A stretch of 64,000 bases of DNA, taken from NCBI GenBank assembly GCA_020024265.1, contig JAHHTW010000002.1, positions 1-64,000 on the forward strand. The letters run 5' to 3'. The DNA is from Anaerotignum sp. Lineage in GTDB: Bacteria; Bacillota; Clostridia; Lachnospirales; Anaerotignaceae. This document shows positions 8,720-18,137 of the stretch, piece by piece. The number at the start of each line of letters is the position of its first letter. Within the stretch, counting starts at the first letter, position 1. The notes beneath the pieces were generated by a model that saw only the letters and a program-made list of their open reading frames with translations, was not told where the DNA came from and did no database searches. Position numbers and translations under genes: made by a program.

Positions 8720-9496
8720 ATGCACTATATTGTCATGGATTTGGAATTTAACCAATCCTTTCCATTTCCAACCGGTCCAAAAACAGAACCCATTTTGGAA
8801 TGTCCTTTTGAAATCATACAAATCGGTGCTGTCAAGTTGAATGATGCTTTTGAAATCATTGACCAGTTTGACTATATGATTCGTCCGCAAATTTATCCCA
8901 GACTGCATCCTTTTGTCGAAAAAATCACTGGAATTCATGCTGCCGATCTGCGTGGCAAGCCAACTTTTGCAGAAGCATACGACGCTTTCTTAAAATTTAT
9001 CGGTCCAGATGCAGCGATCCTTTGTACTTGGGGTCCGGACGATGTCAAATCTCTGTTTCGCAATATTTTATATTATAATCTCAATGCAGATGCGATCACC
9101 GACCAATATCTCAATTTGCAGCCCCTCGCTTCTCAATATTTGAACTATGAAGCCGGACAGGCAATCGGCTTGAAAAACGCAGTCACCGAACTGAATATCC
9201 CCATAGAAGATCGTTTCCATGATGCACTTCATGATGCACGATATACGGCACAAATTTTTCGTATTGTACATCCGGAACACATACAGCCGGATATTTTTCA
9301 GCCCTTGGTGATGCTTGCCAAAAAGCCCAAGCGTACAAGAGTGGATAAAAAATCGCTATACCAGCACTTTATGAAAACACTCAATCGTGAATTAAGCGAA
9401 AGTGAAAAAAAGCTCATCAAAATGGCATATTCCCTTGGGCAAAGCCACACATTTGATGCTACTTCCCATTCATTGCAGAAAAAAACAAAAGGATAA
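8720..9496 (+). CDS. 3'-5' exonuclease of the DEDDh superfamily (KapD/ERI1-like)
   Basis: A 258-residue protein with the exonuclease domain in the first 190 residues: D7 and E9 in MDLEFN (Exo I), the TWGPDD segment (Exo II, Asp) and HDALHDAR (Exo III His and Asp). The insertion after Exo I is longer than in DnaQ, as in KapD/ERI1-type nucleases that act on RNA or DNA 3' ends. The basic C-terminal tail (about 200-258) has no recognisable domain. AGGAGG is about 8 nt before the ATG, and a strong terminator follows the stop at once, so the gene is monocistronic. Substrate is unknown. Confidence 0.85.
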   Translation: MHYIVMDLEFNQSFPFPTGPKTEPILECPFEIIQIGAVKLNDAFEIIDQFDYMIRPQIYPRLHPFVEKITGIHAADLRGKPTFAEAYDAFLKFIGPDAAILCTWGPDDVKSLFRNILYYNLNADAITDQYLNLQPLASQYLNYEAGQAIGLKNAVTELNIPIEDRFHDALHDARYTAQIFRIVHPEHIQPDIFQPLVMLAKKPKRTRVDKKSLYQHFMKTLNRELSESEKKLIKMAYSLGQSHTFDATSHSLQKKTKG

Positions 9497-9523
9497 AAAA
9501 GCAGACAACTGTCTGCTTTTTTT
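9495..9523 (+). terminator. intrinsic terminator after the exonuclease gene
   Basis: AGCAGAC/GTCTGCT stem with a short loop, flanked by A-run and T7; begins within the stop codon. Confidence 0.92.
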
Positions 9524-9576
9524 CCATTGCCCTTCGCTCTGCTTTTCCGGTCTTTTCTCTTTTTCTTCCATACCTG

Positions 9577-10575
9577 TTATCGGCTGCTGTATTGAATCAA
9601 CAGCAACTCTACTGCCAAATCCTCTGCCATACGTCCATTTTTGATGTCCAAATCTGTTTGTAAGCAATCCACAAGCGCCTGTTTCACGTCTTTTTTGGAA
9701 AACCGCTTACCATGCTGTAAATATTCTCTTACTGCAAAATCCCTTACTTCCAGCTTCTTTGCGATTTCTGCATTGTCTGCACCTGCTTGTGAAAGCAGCA
9801 TTGCCCCATATATCATGCGAAATTGTCGAATCACAAGCGACAATACCATAAAAGGAGATTCCTTCATTGCCAATAAATTGTTGTATAAGGATACCGCTTT
9901 TTCCGTATTTTTTTCTCCTACTGCACGAATCAAATCAAATACACGTGCTTCCAGTGATACAGAACAAACCGCTTGCAGATCCTGTACTGTAATTGCTCCG
10001 CTGCCCCCCTTATATGCAATGAGCTTATCCATCTCCCTTTGCAGATTCTCCATACTGTTATCTGTCATGCGCAGCAAGGAAACGGCTGCTGCGGAGGAAA
10101 GCTGTACCCCTCCTGCCGTTGCTGTTTTTTGTAGCCATGCAATCACTTCTTTTTCGGTAAGCGGCTTAAATTCCACCACCTGTCCTACCCTTGCAATGGC
10201 TTTGTATAGTTTGCCTGTCTTTTCTGCCTTTTCTTCTATGAATACCAAGCAAGTGGTTTTTGGAATATCCAGCATCCATTCCAACAAACGCTCACCCTCG
10301 TCTTTTCTGCCGTTTTTGCGAAAAAAGGTACTGTTTCGTACAATTACCAAACGCTTGTCACTCAAAAAAGGCAAGGTTTCTGCTGCATCCCGAATGGCTG
10401 CCGCAGTGGCACGATTGCCCTCCAGTTCATCAAAATTCATATCCTCCATACCCGATGGCAAAATGGCATTGCGCAATGTATGCTCATAATGCTTTACCAG
10501 ATATGTTTCTGTTCCGTAAAACAGATAGCAATTTGCAAACTCATTTGCCTTCCATTGCTTCTTCAATTCTTTCAT
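9577..10575 (-). CDS. holA: DNA polymerase III delta subunit (clamp loader)
   Basis: The 332-residue delta subunit opens the beta clamp within the clamp-loader complex. The N-terminus (MKELKKQW, then NCYLFYGTETYLVK) and the central LVIVRNS and LVFIEEKAEKTGKLYKA segments match HolA/YqeN. The start was moved 24 codons in from the first ATG because AAAGGA lies 9 nt before this one. Its first 35 bp overlap the end of comEC, as in the Bacillus comEC-yqeN region, so translation is probably coupled. Last gene of the comEA-to-holA array. Confidence 0.93.
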   Translation of the reverse strand: MKELKKQWKANEFANCYLFYGTETYLVKHYEHTLRNAILPSGMEDMNFDELEGNRATAAAIRDAAETLPFLSDKRLVIVRNSTFFRKNGRKDEGERLLEWMLDIPKTTCLVFIEEKAEKTGKLYKAIARVGQVVEFKPLTEKEVIAWLQKTATAGGVQLSSAAAVSLLRMTDNSMENLQREMDKLIAYKGGSGAITVQDLQAVCSVSLEARVFDLIRAVGEKNTEKAVSLYNNLLAMKESPFMVLSLVIRQFRMIYGAMLLSQAGADNAEIAKKLEVRDFAVREYLQHGKRFSKKDVKQALVDCLQTDLDIKNGRMAEDLAVELLLIQYSSR

Positions 10576-12838
10576 ACACAGGTATCCTTTCTTTGGATGT
10601 TTGTATTTCATACCCATTCGGCAACAGCGTATAAAAAATATTTCCATCCGTATCGGTCCGAAAATAGGTTGTTTTCATTTGCTCCAGCTTTTTCAGTGTA
10701 CTCTCTGCTGGTCTTTCGTAAATTTGTTTCCCACAGGAAATCACAGCTGTATCTGCTGCAACCGCATCTAAAAATTTCTGCATAGATGCAGTATCTGCAC
10801 CATGCTCTGCCACCTGCAATACATCAGAGCGCAAAGCCGCCCCCTGATGCACCAGCTCTAATTCTTGCATTCCTTTGCGTTTTCCACAGAATAAAATACT
10901 GTTGCCCCCATATTCATAGCGCAATGTCAACGTATCCGGCTGTATACAAGTGAGTGTGCCGAAACATTCCGCCTTCAGAAAATCACCTTCCTCCATGATT
11001 TTTACCGAGATATTTTTTTGCGCTGCAATTTCCTGTAAACGTTTGCTTTCCAATGGTGCAGGCGTATAAATGACTTCCACAGGCAACTGTGTCAACAGCT
11101 CACATGCTGCAATGCTTTCCTTCTCACTGGTATCTGGCAAAAACAATCCATCTACATGCGCATAGCCCCTAGATGCCAAATATGGCAATAGTGTGGTCTG
11201 CCCAATGTTTTTTCCTTCCTCCTGCCAAGGTACACCGCCTCCATCCACCACAAACACATGATTGTCATAGGTTGTAAGCACTGCACAATTACTTTGCCCT
11301 GTATCCAAAAAAGCAACCGTATTTTTCTTCCACAACATACCATTTCCCAGCATACCATAGAGCAAAACAGCCGTACAGAAAATCACGGCTCCTCTTGTTC
11401 CTTTCCATTTTGGCTGTATACAAAGCAATAGCATCAGTGCATATAGTACCAGAATCATCAAAAGCGGCAGTCTGCCAAAGGGTACATAGCTATACGGCAG
11501 CTCTACCAACCATCCGCATACAAACGCATACAGCTTTAAGATCACGTATACCGTTCCTGCAAAAAACACACCCAACGGCTGAAAAAGCAAACCACCTGTT
11601 GCTGCCAGTATCGTACAGCCAAGCAATAGCCCGCTAAGCGGCAAAACAATCATATTGCTCCATACCCCAACCGTAGAGATGTATGAAAAATGATATGCTG
11701 CCGCCGGCATGCCAAAAAGCGATGCAAAGGCAGAAATTCCTGCCATGTGCCCCAGTTTTCCATACCATGTTTTTGGTTTTGGCAGCACCATAGAACCAAT
11801 ATAAATTCCAAGTACAGATAAAAAAGAGAGCTGAAAGCCCGCATGATACAGATATAAGGGCTGTATGCACAACAAAACAATGGCAGCCAATGCCATAGAA
11901 TTGAGCCAATCATGATGGCGATATATCACACGCCCCAGAGCTGCAACAGAAATCATAACCACCGCACGCATGGCAGACGGCGAAAATCCGGAAAACAGAA
12001 AAAACAAAACACAAATACCAATTGTCCCGATTGCACTGCGCCGAATGCTCTGCTTACAGATGTTTTGTAAGATATAAACCACCATTCCCGCAAGCATAGA
12101 CATATGTAAGCCGGAAATACATAGAATATGTGTCACACCGGCACGGGTATAAAGCGATTGTGTTATTTGACCAATATCGTCCCGATTGCCTGTCAGCATC
12201 GCCTTGGCTACCGCACATTCTTCTGGCGGCAGGATTTGTTCCAGCACATTCTGTACGGCAGCATTGGCTTTGGCAAAGCGTATCTTCGCATTGTCATGCA
12301 TCTCGCCTGTCTTTTCGATCTGCTTTGGAAACACCTTGCAGTCAAAACCTTCTGCACGCATATAGAGCCATTCATCATACCCAATACCTGTTCCTCTTTC
12401 AAAATCCAATGCTTCGCCCCGTAAGCGTATGCCTTCGCCAATGGTATAATCCGCATTTGTAGAATCTATGACAGAGAGCTTTTGATTCGGATAACGTATC
12501 TTCTGTTCTCGATCCTCTACATCTGCCTGTATGGTTAATTTTGTAAAACCACCTGAGGTTTTGCGAATCTCCGTCAAATATCCCTCTGCGGTAATCCGCA
12601 TACGACCGCCATTTTTCTCTACAAATGTCGGCTGTACGGCGGCATCTGCCATTACAAAACCCAATACCACACACAAAAGCAGCCATAATGTCCATTTCTG
12701 TTTACATTGTATCACAAAATATGATATATACCATAATATAAAAATACAGCAGATGAGGCATACCGTTTTTGATATGCCTAATCTACTGTAGATACCACAA
12801 ATCATGAATATGAAACTCCAAAGTGCCGGTCTTGTCAT
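10541..12838 (-). CDS. comEC: ComEC/Rec2-family DNA uptake channel protein with degenerate MBL domain
   Basis: A 765-residue polytopic membrane protein. The N-terminal soluble DUF4131 part and the Competence domain (AKAMLTGNRDDI, HILCISGLHMSML, FSPSAMRA) are typical of ComEC, the channel that carries single-stranded DNA across the membrane in transformation. The C-terminal metallo-beta-lactamase-like domain (about 510-745) begins normally with FLDTGQSN and VVDGGG but has lost the metal site: where HxDxDH is expected it reads LPDTSEKES, the GD motif reads CGK, and HHGS reads EHGAD. The rest of the fold is traceable and the frame is intact. The ribosome binding site is weak (AGAGAATG). comEA lies upstream in the same array. 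Confidence 0.92.
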   Translation of the reverse strand: MTRPALWSFIFMICGIYSRLGISKTVCLICCIFILWYISYFVIQCKQKWTLWLLLCVVLGFVMADAAVQPTFVEKNGGRMRITAEGYLTEIRKTSGGFTKLTIQADVEDREQKIRYPNQKLSVIDSTNADYTIGEGIRLRGEALDFERGTGIGYDEWLYMRAEGFDCKVFPKQIEKTGEMHDNAKIRFAKANAAVQNVLEQILPPEECAVAKAMLTGNRDDIGQITQSLYTRAGVTHILCISGLHMSMLAGMVVYILQNICKQSIRRSAIGTIGICVLFFLFSGFSPSAMRAVVMISVAALGRVIYRHHDWLNSMALAAIVLLCIQPLYLYHAGFQLSFLSVLGIYIGSMVLPKPKTWYGKLGHMAGISAFASLFGMPAAAYHFSYISTVGVWSNMIVLPLSGLLLGCTILAATGGLLFQPLGVFFAGTVYVILKLYAFVCGWLVELPYSYVPFGRLPLLMILVLYALMLLLCIQPKWKGTRGAVIFCTAVLLYGMLGNGMLWKKNTVAFLDTGQSNCAVLTTYDNHVFVVDGGGVPWQEEGKNIGQTTLLPYLASRGYAHVDGLFLPDTSEKESIAACELLTQLPVEVIYTPAPLESKRLQEIAAQKNISVKIMEEGDFLKAECFGTLTCIQPDTLTLRYEYGGNSILFCGKRKGMQELELVHQGAALRSDVLQVAEHGADTASMQKFLDAVAADTAVISCGKQIYERPAESTLKKLEQMKTTYFRTDTDGNIFYTLLPNGYEIQTSKERIPVYERIEEAMEGK

Positions 12839-12853
12839 ATTTTACATTCTCTT

Positions 12854-13810
12854 CTATTTTGTATTGTCTGGCAAAATCATTTTCTCTGTAAAAGGCTTGC
12901 TGTAATCCATACTGCTTTTTACTTTGTCAATCTTTTCGCCCTCTACCAAAAATTGTACCTTTGTCACTTCATCCAATGCACACAAGGAATTGACAATGGA
13001 ATACACTGCCATTTTCTCCGTCACAATGCCATTTGCAGAAGGATGTGTCAAAAATTCCTGATTAAACGTTACATAGCAAATACCATCATCTGTTGTTTTG
13101 ACCTCCTGCACCTTCAAATTGGGGGATACCGTCGCATAAAACCCTTCTTCCAAAGGCCCGCTGATCAGTTGCTCCAAAACCGTTTTTTCTCTTGCCTGAT
13201 TTGCATTTACCTCTACCACACGTTCCTCTGTCAAAAATTCTGTTGCGGAAATATTGGTGAAATACAATTTCAAAATTGCATACTCTGTGGTTTCTGCGGA
13301 AATATTGGCATTGATGCAAACATTATCTCTGTTCATCACACCAATTTCCTCGCCCTCCTGTGTCCGGAGCTTACAGCCTTCTATGGATAAAGCCACTCCC
13401 TCTATATCCGGTATGGATGTCAAAGACCATACCATTGCTGCCCTGCATGTAACCTGCTGCGCATTGGTTAGTATCAGATATGATGCGTCTAAATCCACAT
13501 ATGCAATTTTGTTTTGCAGATGTAAGGAACGTATTTCCAAATTCATCGGCATCGCACTGAGTACACCATCCTTTGCCGGTGCATTTTGCATTTTAGACAA
13601 AACCTCTTTTGCCCTCATCAAAGGATCTGTTTCTTCCAAATTGAACGTGCTGCTTTTGAGTGTGTTGCTTGCAGTTGCCACATAATATACCTCTGCTTCT
13701 AACTGCGCAGAATTTCGTATCTTACTGCCAATCAAAAAAAAGCTTGGAATTGCAACAATGCATATGATGATACAAAATGCAAGATTGAGCAGCCATTTGT
13801 TTTTTTTCAT
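12854..13810 (-). CDS. GerMN-domain membrane-anchored protein
   Basis: 318 residues with an N-terminal signal-anchor (LLNLAFCIIICIVAIPSFFL) and two GerMN-type domains, about 80-180 and 195-300. Strand patterns such as IAYVDLDASYL and ICYVTFNQEFL, and the YSIVNSLCAL helix, are typical. GerMN domains occur in the spore protein GerM and in lipoproteins tied to two-component systems; there is no lipobox cysteine here. AGGAGG lies about 10 nt before the chosen ATG. It sits 30 bp after the histidine kinase gene, the same arrangement as sensor-kinase/GerMN pairs in other Firmicutes and Actinobacteria (LpqB near MtrB), so it may modulate that kinase. Function inferred. Confidence 0.8.
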   Translation of the reverse strand: MKKNKWLLNLAFCIIICIVAIPSFFLIGSKIRNSAQLEAEVYYVATASNTLKSSTFNLEETDPLMRAKEVLSKMQNAPAKDGVLSAMPMNLEIRSLHLQNKIAYVDLDASYLILTNAQQVTCRAAMVWSLTSIPDIEGVALSIEGCKLRTQEGEEIGVMNRDNVCINANISAETTEYAILKLYFTNISATEFLTEERVVEVNANQAREKTVLEQLISGPLEEGFYATVSPNLKVQEVKTTDDGICYVTFNQEFLTHPSANGIVTEKMAVYSIVNSLCALDEVTKVQFLVEGEKIDKVKSSMDYSKPFTEKMILPDNTK

Positions 13811-13840
13811 ACCTGCAACCCCCTCCTTTCTCCTTTGCAA

Positions 13841-15280
13841 TTATGATACATTTTGATGTAGCGGAATTCTTACCTGCATCGTTGTACCTTCATTCTCCTT
13901 GCTATTGACTTTGATGCTGCCATTATGCAGCAAGACAGTTGCATAGGTAATGGACAGCCCAAGTCCTGTACCGCCTGTTTCACGGTCACGTGTCTTATCC
14001 ACACGATAGAATCTCTCAAAGATATACCCTACCTCATCCTCCGGTATCCCAATACCGGTATCTGCAACGGTAATGAATGCATTTTGATGATCTGCATCCA
14101 ACGTGACTGTCACACTGCCGCCCTCCGGCGTGTATTTTACTGCATTGTCCACCAGATTGGAAATGGCAAGCGTCAATTTCATTTCATCCACAACCGCAGT
14201 TACATCCTTTTCTTTGGTATAAACAATCTTCATTTGTTTTACCTCTGCCAGCGGTGTCAATCGTTTGATGATGCCCTCCATAATGGTATTCAAATCATGT
14301 TCTTCAAAATTGATGGGGATTTCTTTTTGATCCAGCTTTACCAATGTCAACAAATCATTGATAATTGCCGACATACGATCCACCTCGGAATTGATGTCAT
14401 GCAGAAATTCCACATACATCTCTTTTGGTACATCCTCCTGCAACAAAATAGACTCGCTCAATACCTTTACAGAACTCAGAGGTGTTTTCAGTTCATGCGA
14501 CACATTGGAAACAAATTGCTGTCTGATAGAATCCACCTTTTCCAGCTGATCTGCCATATGGTTACAGGAGAGCGCCAAATCCACAATTTCATTATGGGTA
14601 CGGTTTTTGACCACAATCCTCTGTTCAAAATGCCCCTCTGCCATTTTTTGAATGACCTGTATCATACGTTTGAGCGGCTCTGTAAACAAACGTGACATCA
14701 CAACCATAATGACAATGACCACCACAAGCAATATCGCAAGCAATACATATGATTTTTGCGCAATATTGCCAACCATATCCGTAACATCCTTGACAGAATC
14801 CACAACCAATACCACACCGTCCATCTGCGTATCCTTCCCTACAACAGAGGCTGCGGCATAGATATTGCCATTCTTTTTCTCTCTTGCGATATCTTTATTG
14901 TCCAATGCATCCATAACTTCGGGTATAAAATATGTTTTTCCAACTTCTTCATAACCCGTATCATAAACCACAATTGCAGAACTGTTCAGCACCAATACAC
15001 GAAATCCCTCCGGTTCTGTACCAAAAATCACTTTTTCCAAAGTATTGGGGCTCATCGGGTTTTCAAAAAAATCATAGGACGCAAGCTGCCCTGCAATGAC
15101 ATTTGCTTCGCTGAGCAATTCTTTTTTGCGTTCTTCCACAAAATAAATTTTTGTAGAGTGGAGCATGGTACTTGCCATCAACAATAGTGGCACCACACCT
15201 ACCACAATATAAGTTACCAAAAGCACCAAACGCAAACTGATGAATGTTGATTTTTTCCTTTTAATTAAAATAATAACCAA
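13841..15280 (-). CDS. Membrane sensor histidine kinase (WalK/PhoR-like)
   Basis: About 479 residues: TM1 near 15-37, an extracellular sensor region, TM2 near 177-195, HAMP to about 250, the H-box SHELKTPL with His262, and a HATPase domain (NLVDNAVKYTPEGG, DTGIGIP, GGTGLGLS). It would phosphorylate the response regulator encoded just upstream. Its 5' end overlaps the regulator's stop by 20 bp if the TTG start at 15280 is used; no ATG is near, and a GGGGAG lies directly before it, so the exact start is uncertain. The pair lies between comEA and comEC. Confidence 0.92.
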   Translation of the reverse strand: MVIILIKRKKSTFISLRLVLLVTYIVVGVVPLLLMASTMLHSTKIYFVEERKKELLSEANVIAGQLASYDFFENPMSPNTLEKVIFGTEPEGFRVLVLNSSAIVVYDTGYEEVGKTYFIPEVMDALDNKDIAREKKNGNIYAAASVVGKDTQMDGVVLVVDSVKDVTDMVGNIAQKSYVLLAILLVVVIVIMVVMSRLFTEPLKRMIQVIQKMAEGHFEQRIVVKNRTHNEIVDLALSCNHMADQLEKVDSIRQQFVSNVSHELKTPLSSVKVLSESILLQEDVPKEMYVEFLHDINSEVDRMSAIINDLLTLVKLDQKEIPINFEEHDLNTIMEGIIKRLTPLAEVKQMKIVYTKEKDVTAVVDEMKLTLAISNLVDNAVKYTPEGGSVTVTLDADHQNAFITVADTGIGIPEDEVGYIFERFYRVDKTRDRETGGTGLGLSITYATVLLHNGSIKVNSKENEGTTMQVRIPLHQNVS

Positions 15281-15947
15281 CTCCCCACTTTGTGAAGATA
15301 TACTTCGGCTCGCTTGGATTTTCTTCTATTTTCTCTCGCAAACGGCGCACATGTACATCTACGGTGCGTACATCTCCCGGATAATCATATCCCCAAACCG
15401 TATCCAGCAGCTTTTCTCTGCTGTATACCTTTCCCGGATTTTCCATAAGCAGCTCCAAAAGGTCAAATTCTTTTGCAGTCAGATTGACCTCTTTTCCATC
15501 AATGAACACCCTTCTGCTGTCATAAGAGAGTTCAAGATTTCTTGCTTTGAGTGTGTGCTTTGCCTCTTTTGCTTCTTCCTTCTTGATGCTGCGGCGTAAA
15601 ATGGCTTTGATCCTTGCCTTTAATTCCAAAATATTGAATGGTTTTGTAATATAGTCGTCTGCGCCATATTCCAAGCCCATAATTTTATCCATATCCTCGC
15701 CCTTCGCTGTTACCATAATAATTGGTATTTGCGAAAATTCTCTTGTCTGCTGACAAACCTGCAAGCCATCGAGCTTGGGCAGCATAACATCCAAAACAAC
15801 CAAATCAAACTGCCCTTCTTTGATCTGCTGCAATGCTTCCTCTCCATCATATGCCGCAGTTACTTTCATACCATCCTGCTCCAATGAAAATTTGATTCCC
15901 TTTACAATGAGTTTTTCATCATCTACGACTAAAATATGATATGCCAT
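15261..15947 (-). CDS. OmpR/PhoB-family response regulator (WalR-like)
   Basis: 228 residues: receiver domain with D9-D10, phospho-acceptor D53 in VVLDVMLPKLDG and the conserved Lys in YITKPF, then a winged-helix output domain ending in VDVHVRRLREKIEENP and TKWGVGYYF. The sequence resembles WalR/VicR, which controls cell-wall metabolism genes, but the genes that follow walK in Bacillus (walH, walI, walJ) are missing, so the name is not assigned. AGGAGG precedes the ATG, and the gene begins 14 bp after comEA. Confidence 0.93.
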   Translation of the reverse strand: MAYHILVVDDEKLIVKGIKFSLEQDGMKVTAAYDGEEALQQIKEGQFDLVVLDVMLPKLDGLQVCQQTREFSQIPIIMVTAKGEDMDKIMGLEYGADDYITKPFNILELKARIKAILRRSIKKEEAKEAKHTLKARNLELSYDSRRVFIDGKEVNLTAKEFDLLELLMENPGKVYSREKLLDTVWGYDYPGDVRTVDVHVRRLREKIEENPSEPKYIFTKWGVGYYFN

Positions 15948-15961
15948 AACATGCTTCCTCC

Positions 15962-16381
15962 TTATGATTCTATCGTAATGTATGCAACCAAATTCATATA
16001 TGTCTTTTCTCCAATTCCTTTGACATTTTTGATTTGCTCCAATTTTGTAAACAATCCATGCTGTGTGCGATACGCAATGATGCGTTCAGCCAGTGTTTCT
16101 CCCACACCATCCAAAAGCATCAGTTCCTCCTTTGTTGCTGTGTTGATATTGATGCAAAACGGTTCTGGTGCAGTCTGTTCTATATTCTCCTGTGTATGCG
16201 CAAGCGATTGCTCCGGTACGGCTGCTTCTTTTGGCAGCTCTTGGGAATGTGAAAAGGCTGTTTCCTCTTCTTTATGATAAAGCTGCAAACGGTGCCTATC
16301 AAACCATCTGCTGTACCAAAGCCCGCAAATCAAAACCAGAAATACCAACAGTATCATTTGATACCGATTTTGTTTTTTCAT
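15962..16381 (-). CDS. comEA: ComEA-like helix-hairpin-helix DNA-binding protein
   Basis: 139 residues: a short cytoplasmic N-terminus, one membrane anchor (about 7-22), a variable linker, and a C-terminal double helix-hairpin-helix domain (ININTATKEELMLLDGVG, then KNVKGIGEKTYMNL). This is the competence receptor that binds double-stranded DNA outside the membrane. It lacks the SLBB/SOXA-like domain found in some ComEAs, making it short. The frame is open 47 codons further upstream; this ATG is chosen because of the KKQ start and GGAG 10 nt before. It heads the array that ends with comEC and holA. Confidence 0.9.
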   Translation of the reverse strand: MKKQNRYQMILLVFLVLICGLWYSRWFDRHRLQLYHKEEETAFSHSQELPKEAAVPEQSLAHTQENIEQTAPEPFCININTATKEELMLLDGVGETLAERIIAYRTQHGLFTKLEQIKNVKGIGEKTYMNLVAYITIES

Positions 16382-16588
16382 ACCATGCACTCCATAAAAA
16401 TAATTTTGATTTCTGTATACGTCAAATTCCAAAAAAGTATTTTCGATTTCTGTAATTTCTGTTATACTTTTCATTGTGTTTACAAAACATATGAAAAGCA
16501 GCATATACAAAATACATCTCACTGCCTGATCCTGTCATGCAGTAGTAATTGTACCATAAATTATGATAATATCCTATAGGAGATTCTT

Positions 16589-18037
16589 ATGAAACGTAAA
16601 ATTTTATGTTTATGGATTGCTATATATCTTTTATTTTTCTATTCCATAACCGTTTTTGCAACCGAATCGACAGAACAGGCACAAACGGAAACGATCACTG
16701 AGCAAAAGCATCCAAATGAAAACGAGAATACAACTTCTCCGCTTTGTCTGACTGCGGAGTCTGCGATTTTGATAGATGCCCATTCCGGGCAAATTCTTTA
16801 TGAAAAAGACGCTTATTCCAAACGCTATCCTGCCAGCATCACGAAGCTTATGACACTGCTTTTGGCATTTGAAAACGGTGATTTGAAAGATAAGCTGACA
16901 TTTTCTCATCAGGCAGTATATACCATTGAGCCTGGCAGCTCACATATTGCTGTACAGGAGGACGAGGTACTGACATTGGAACAGGTACTCTACGGCATTA
17001 TGCTGCAATCGGCAAATGAATGTTCCAACGGTGTAGCAGAATATATTGACGGAAGCGTAGATGCCTTCACAAAACATATGACCAATCGTGCCAAAGAGTT
17101 GGGATGTAAAAATACCAATTTTGTCAATCCTCATGGTTTGCATGATCAAAACCATTATACCACAGCATATGATATGGCACTGATTGCAAAGGAACTGCTG
17201 CAAAACGAAACCTACCGCAGTATGATGCACAATACCTACTATGAAATTCCGCCTACCAATAAGCAAAGCGAAACACGGTATCTGCATGGGCAGCATCAAA
17301 TGCTGAACAAACATTCCTTGTATTACTATCCAGAAGCAGAAGGTGGCAAAACCGGCTTTACCACACAAGCCATGAATACACTTGTCACCTATGCAAAAAA
17401 AGGGGATACCGAACTGATTGCTGTTGTTTTGCATTGTGGTGGCGCACAGCATTATGTTGATACCAAAGCGCTCTTTGATTATGGATTTTCCAATTTTGAA
17501 ACAGTGCGGATATTGCCTGCCGGTGCTATGGCACAATCGGTATCTGTTACAGAAACCTACCAAAACAAAGTGAGCGAAAAAGCCATTGTTACTGCCGCAC
17601 TGGCAGATGATGTATACCTCACCGTGCCATCCGGTACAGATCTGAAAAACATACAGAAAACTGTCATCTGTGAGCCTACCGTTTCTGCTCCCATCTCACA
17701 GGGAGATGTTCTGGGCAGTGTCACACTGCGTTTGGACGGAAAGGTATTGCATACCATAGATTTGACTGCCGATCAGGATGTTGCAGAAACCACAACAGAA
17801 GAAAGAGCCGCACAGGCAACACAGGCACGTCATCGTGTCATTCGGATCATTTTGGCTGTGCTTGGCGTCCTGCTTCTGCTCCTTGTATGTATACTCGGCT
17901 TGATACAATACCAAAAATATCGGGAAAAAGAACGCCGCCGCCTTGCACGCAAACAGGCACGTATCCAACGTCTGGAGCAATACAGACAACAATCTGCCTA
18001 TCAAAAACAGGATCATACAAGACGCCGAAGATCATAA
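16589..18037 (+). CDS. D-alanyl-D-alanine carboxypeptidase (PBP5/DacF-like)
   Basis: Trims the terminal D-Ala from peptidoglycan stem peptides. 482 residues: signal peptide 1-24, peptidase S11 domain with SITK at 83-86 (catalytic Ser83), SAN at 141-143 and KTG at 254-256, then a PBP5-type C-terminal beta domain. Unlike classic PBP5, which ends in an amphipathic helix, this one has a true transmembrane segment (about 417-438) followed by a strongly basic cytoplasmic tail rich in Arg, Lys and Gln. AGGAG is 7 nt before the ATG. Monocistronic, ended by a strong terminator. A spore-cortex (DacF) role is possible but not shown. Confidence 0.93.
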   Translation: MKRKILCLWIAIYLLFFYSITVFATESTEQAQTETITEQKHPNENENTTSPLCLTAESAILIDAHSGQILYEKDAYSKRYPASITKLMTLLLAFENGDLKDKLTFSHQAVYTIEPGSSHIAVQEDEVLTLEQVLYGIMLQSANECSNGVAEYIDGSVDAFTKHMTNRAKELGCKNTNFVNPHGLHDQNHYTTAYDMALIAKELLQNETYRSMMHNTYYEIPPTNKQSETRYLHGQHQMLNKHSLYYYPEAEGGKTGFTTQAMNTLVTYAKKGDTELIAVVLHCGGAQHYVDTKALFDYGFSNFETVRILPAGAMAQSVSVTETYQNKVSEKAIVTAALADDVYLTVPSGTDLKNIQKTVICEPTVSAPISQGDVLGSVTLRLDGKVLHTIDLTADQDVAETTTEERAAQATQARHRVIRIILAVLGVLLLLLVCILGLIQYQKYREKERRRLARKQARIQRLEQYRQQSAYQKQDHTRRRRS

Positions 18038-18102
18038 TTCCTTGCTTTTGGCTCTACCTAAAAAATATCTCATACAATTTCAAAAATTGTGGTATCACGA
18101 AA

Positions 18103-18137
18103 CAAAGAGGGTGTAATCCAAGATTACCCCCTCTTTG
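18103..18137. terminator. terminator shared by the carboxypeptidase gene and the convergent DUF5662 gene
   Basis: Hairpin CAAAGAGGG-TGTAATC / ATTACC-CCCTCTTTG. Its right arm overlaps the last codons of the convergent gene. There is no long T-run, so its strength is uncertain. Confidence 0.65.
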
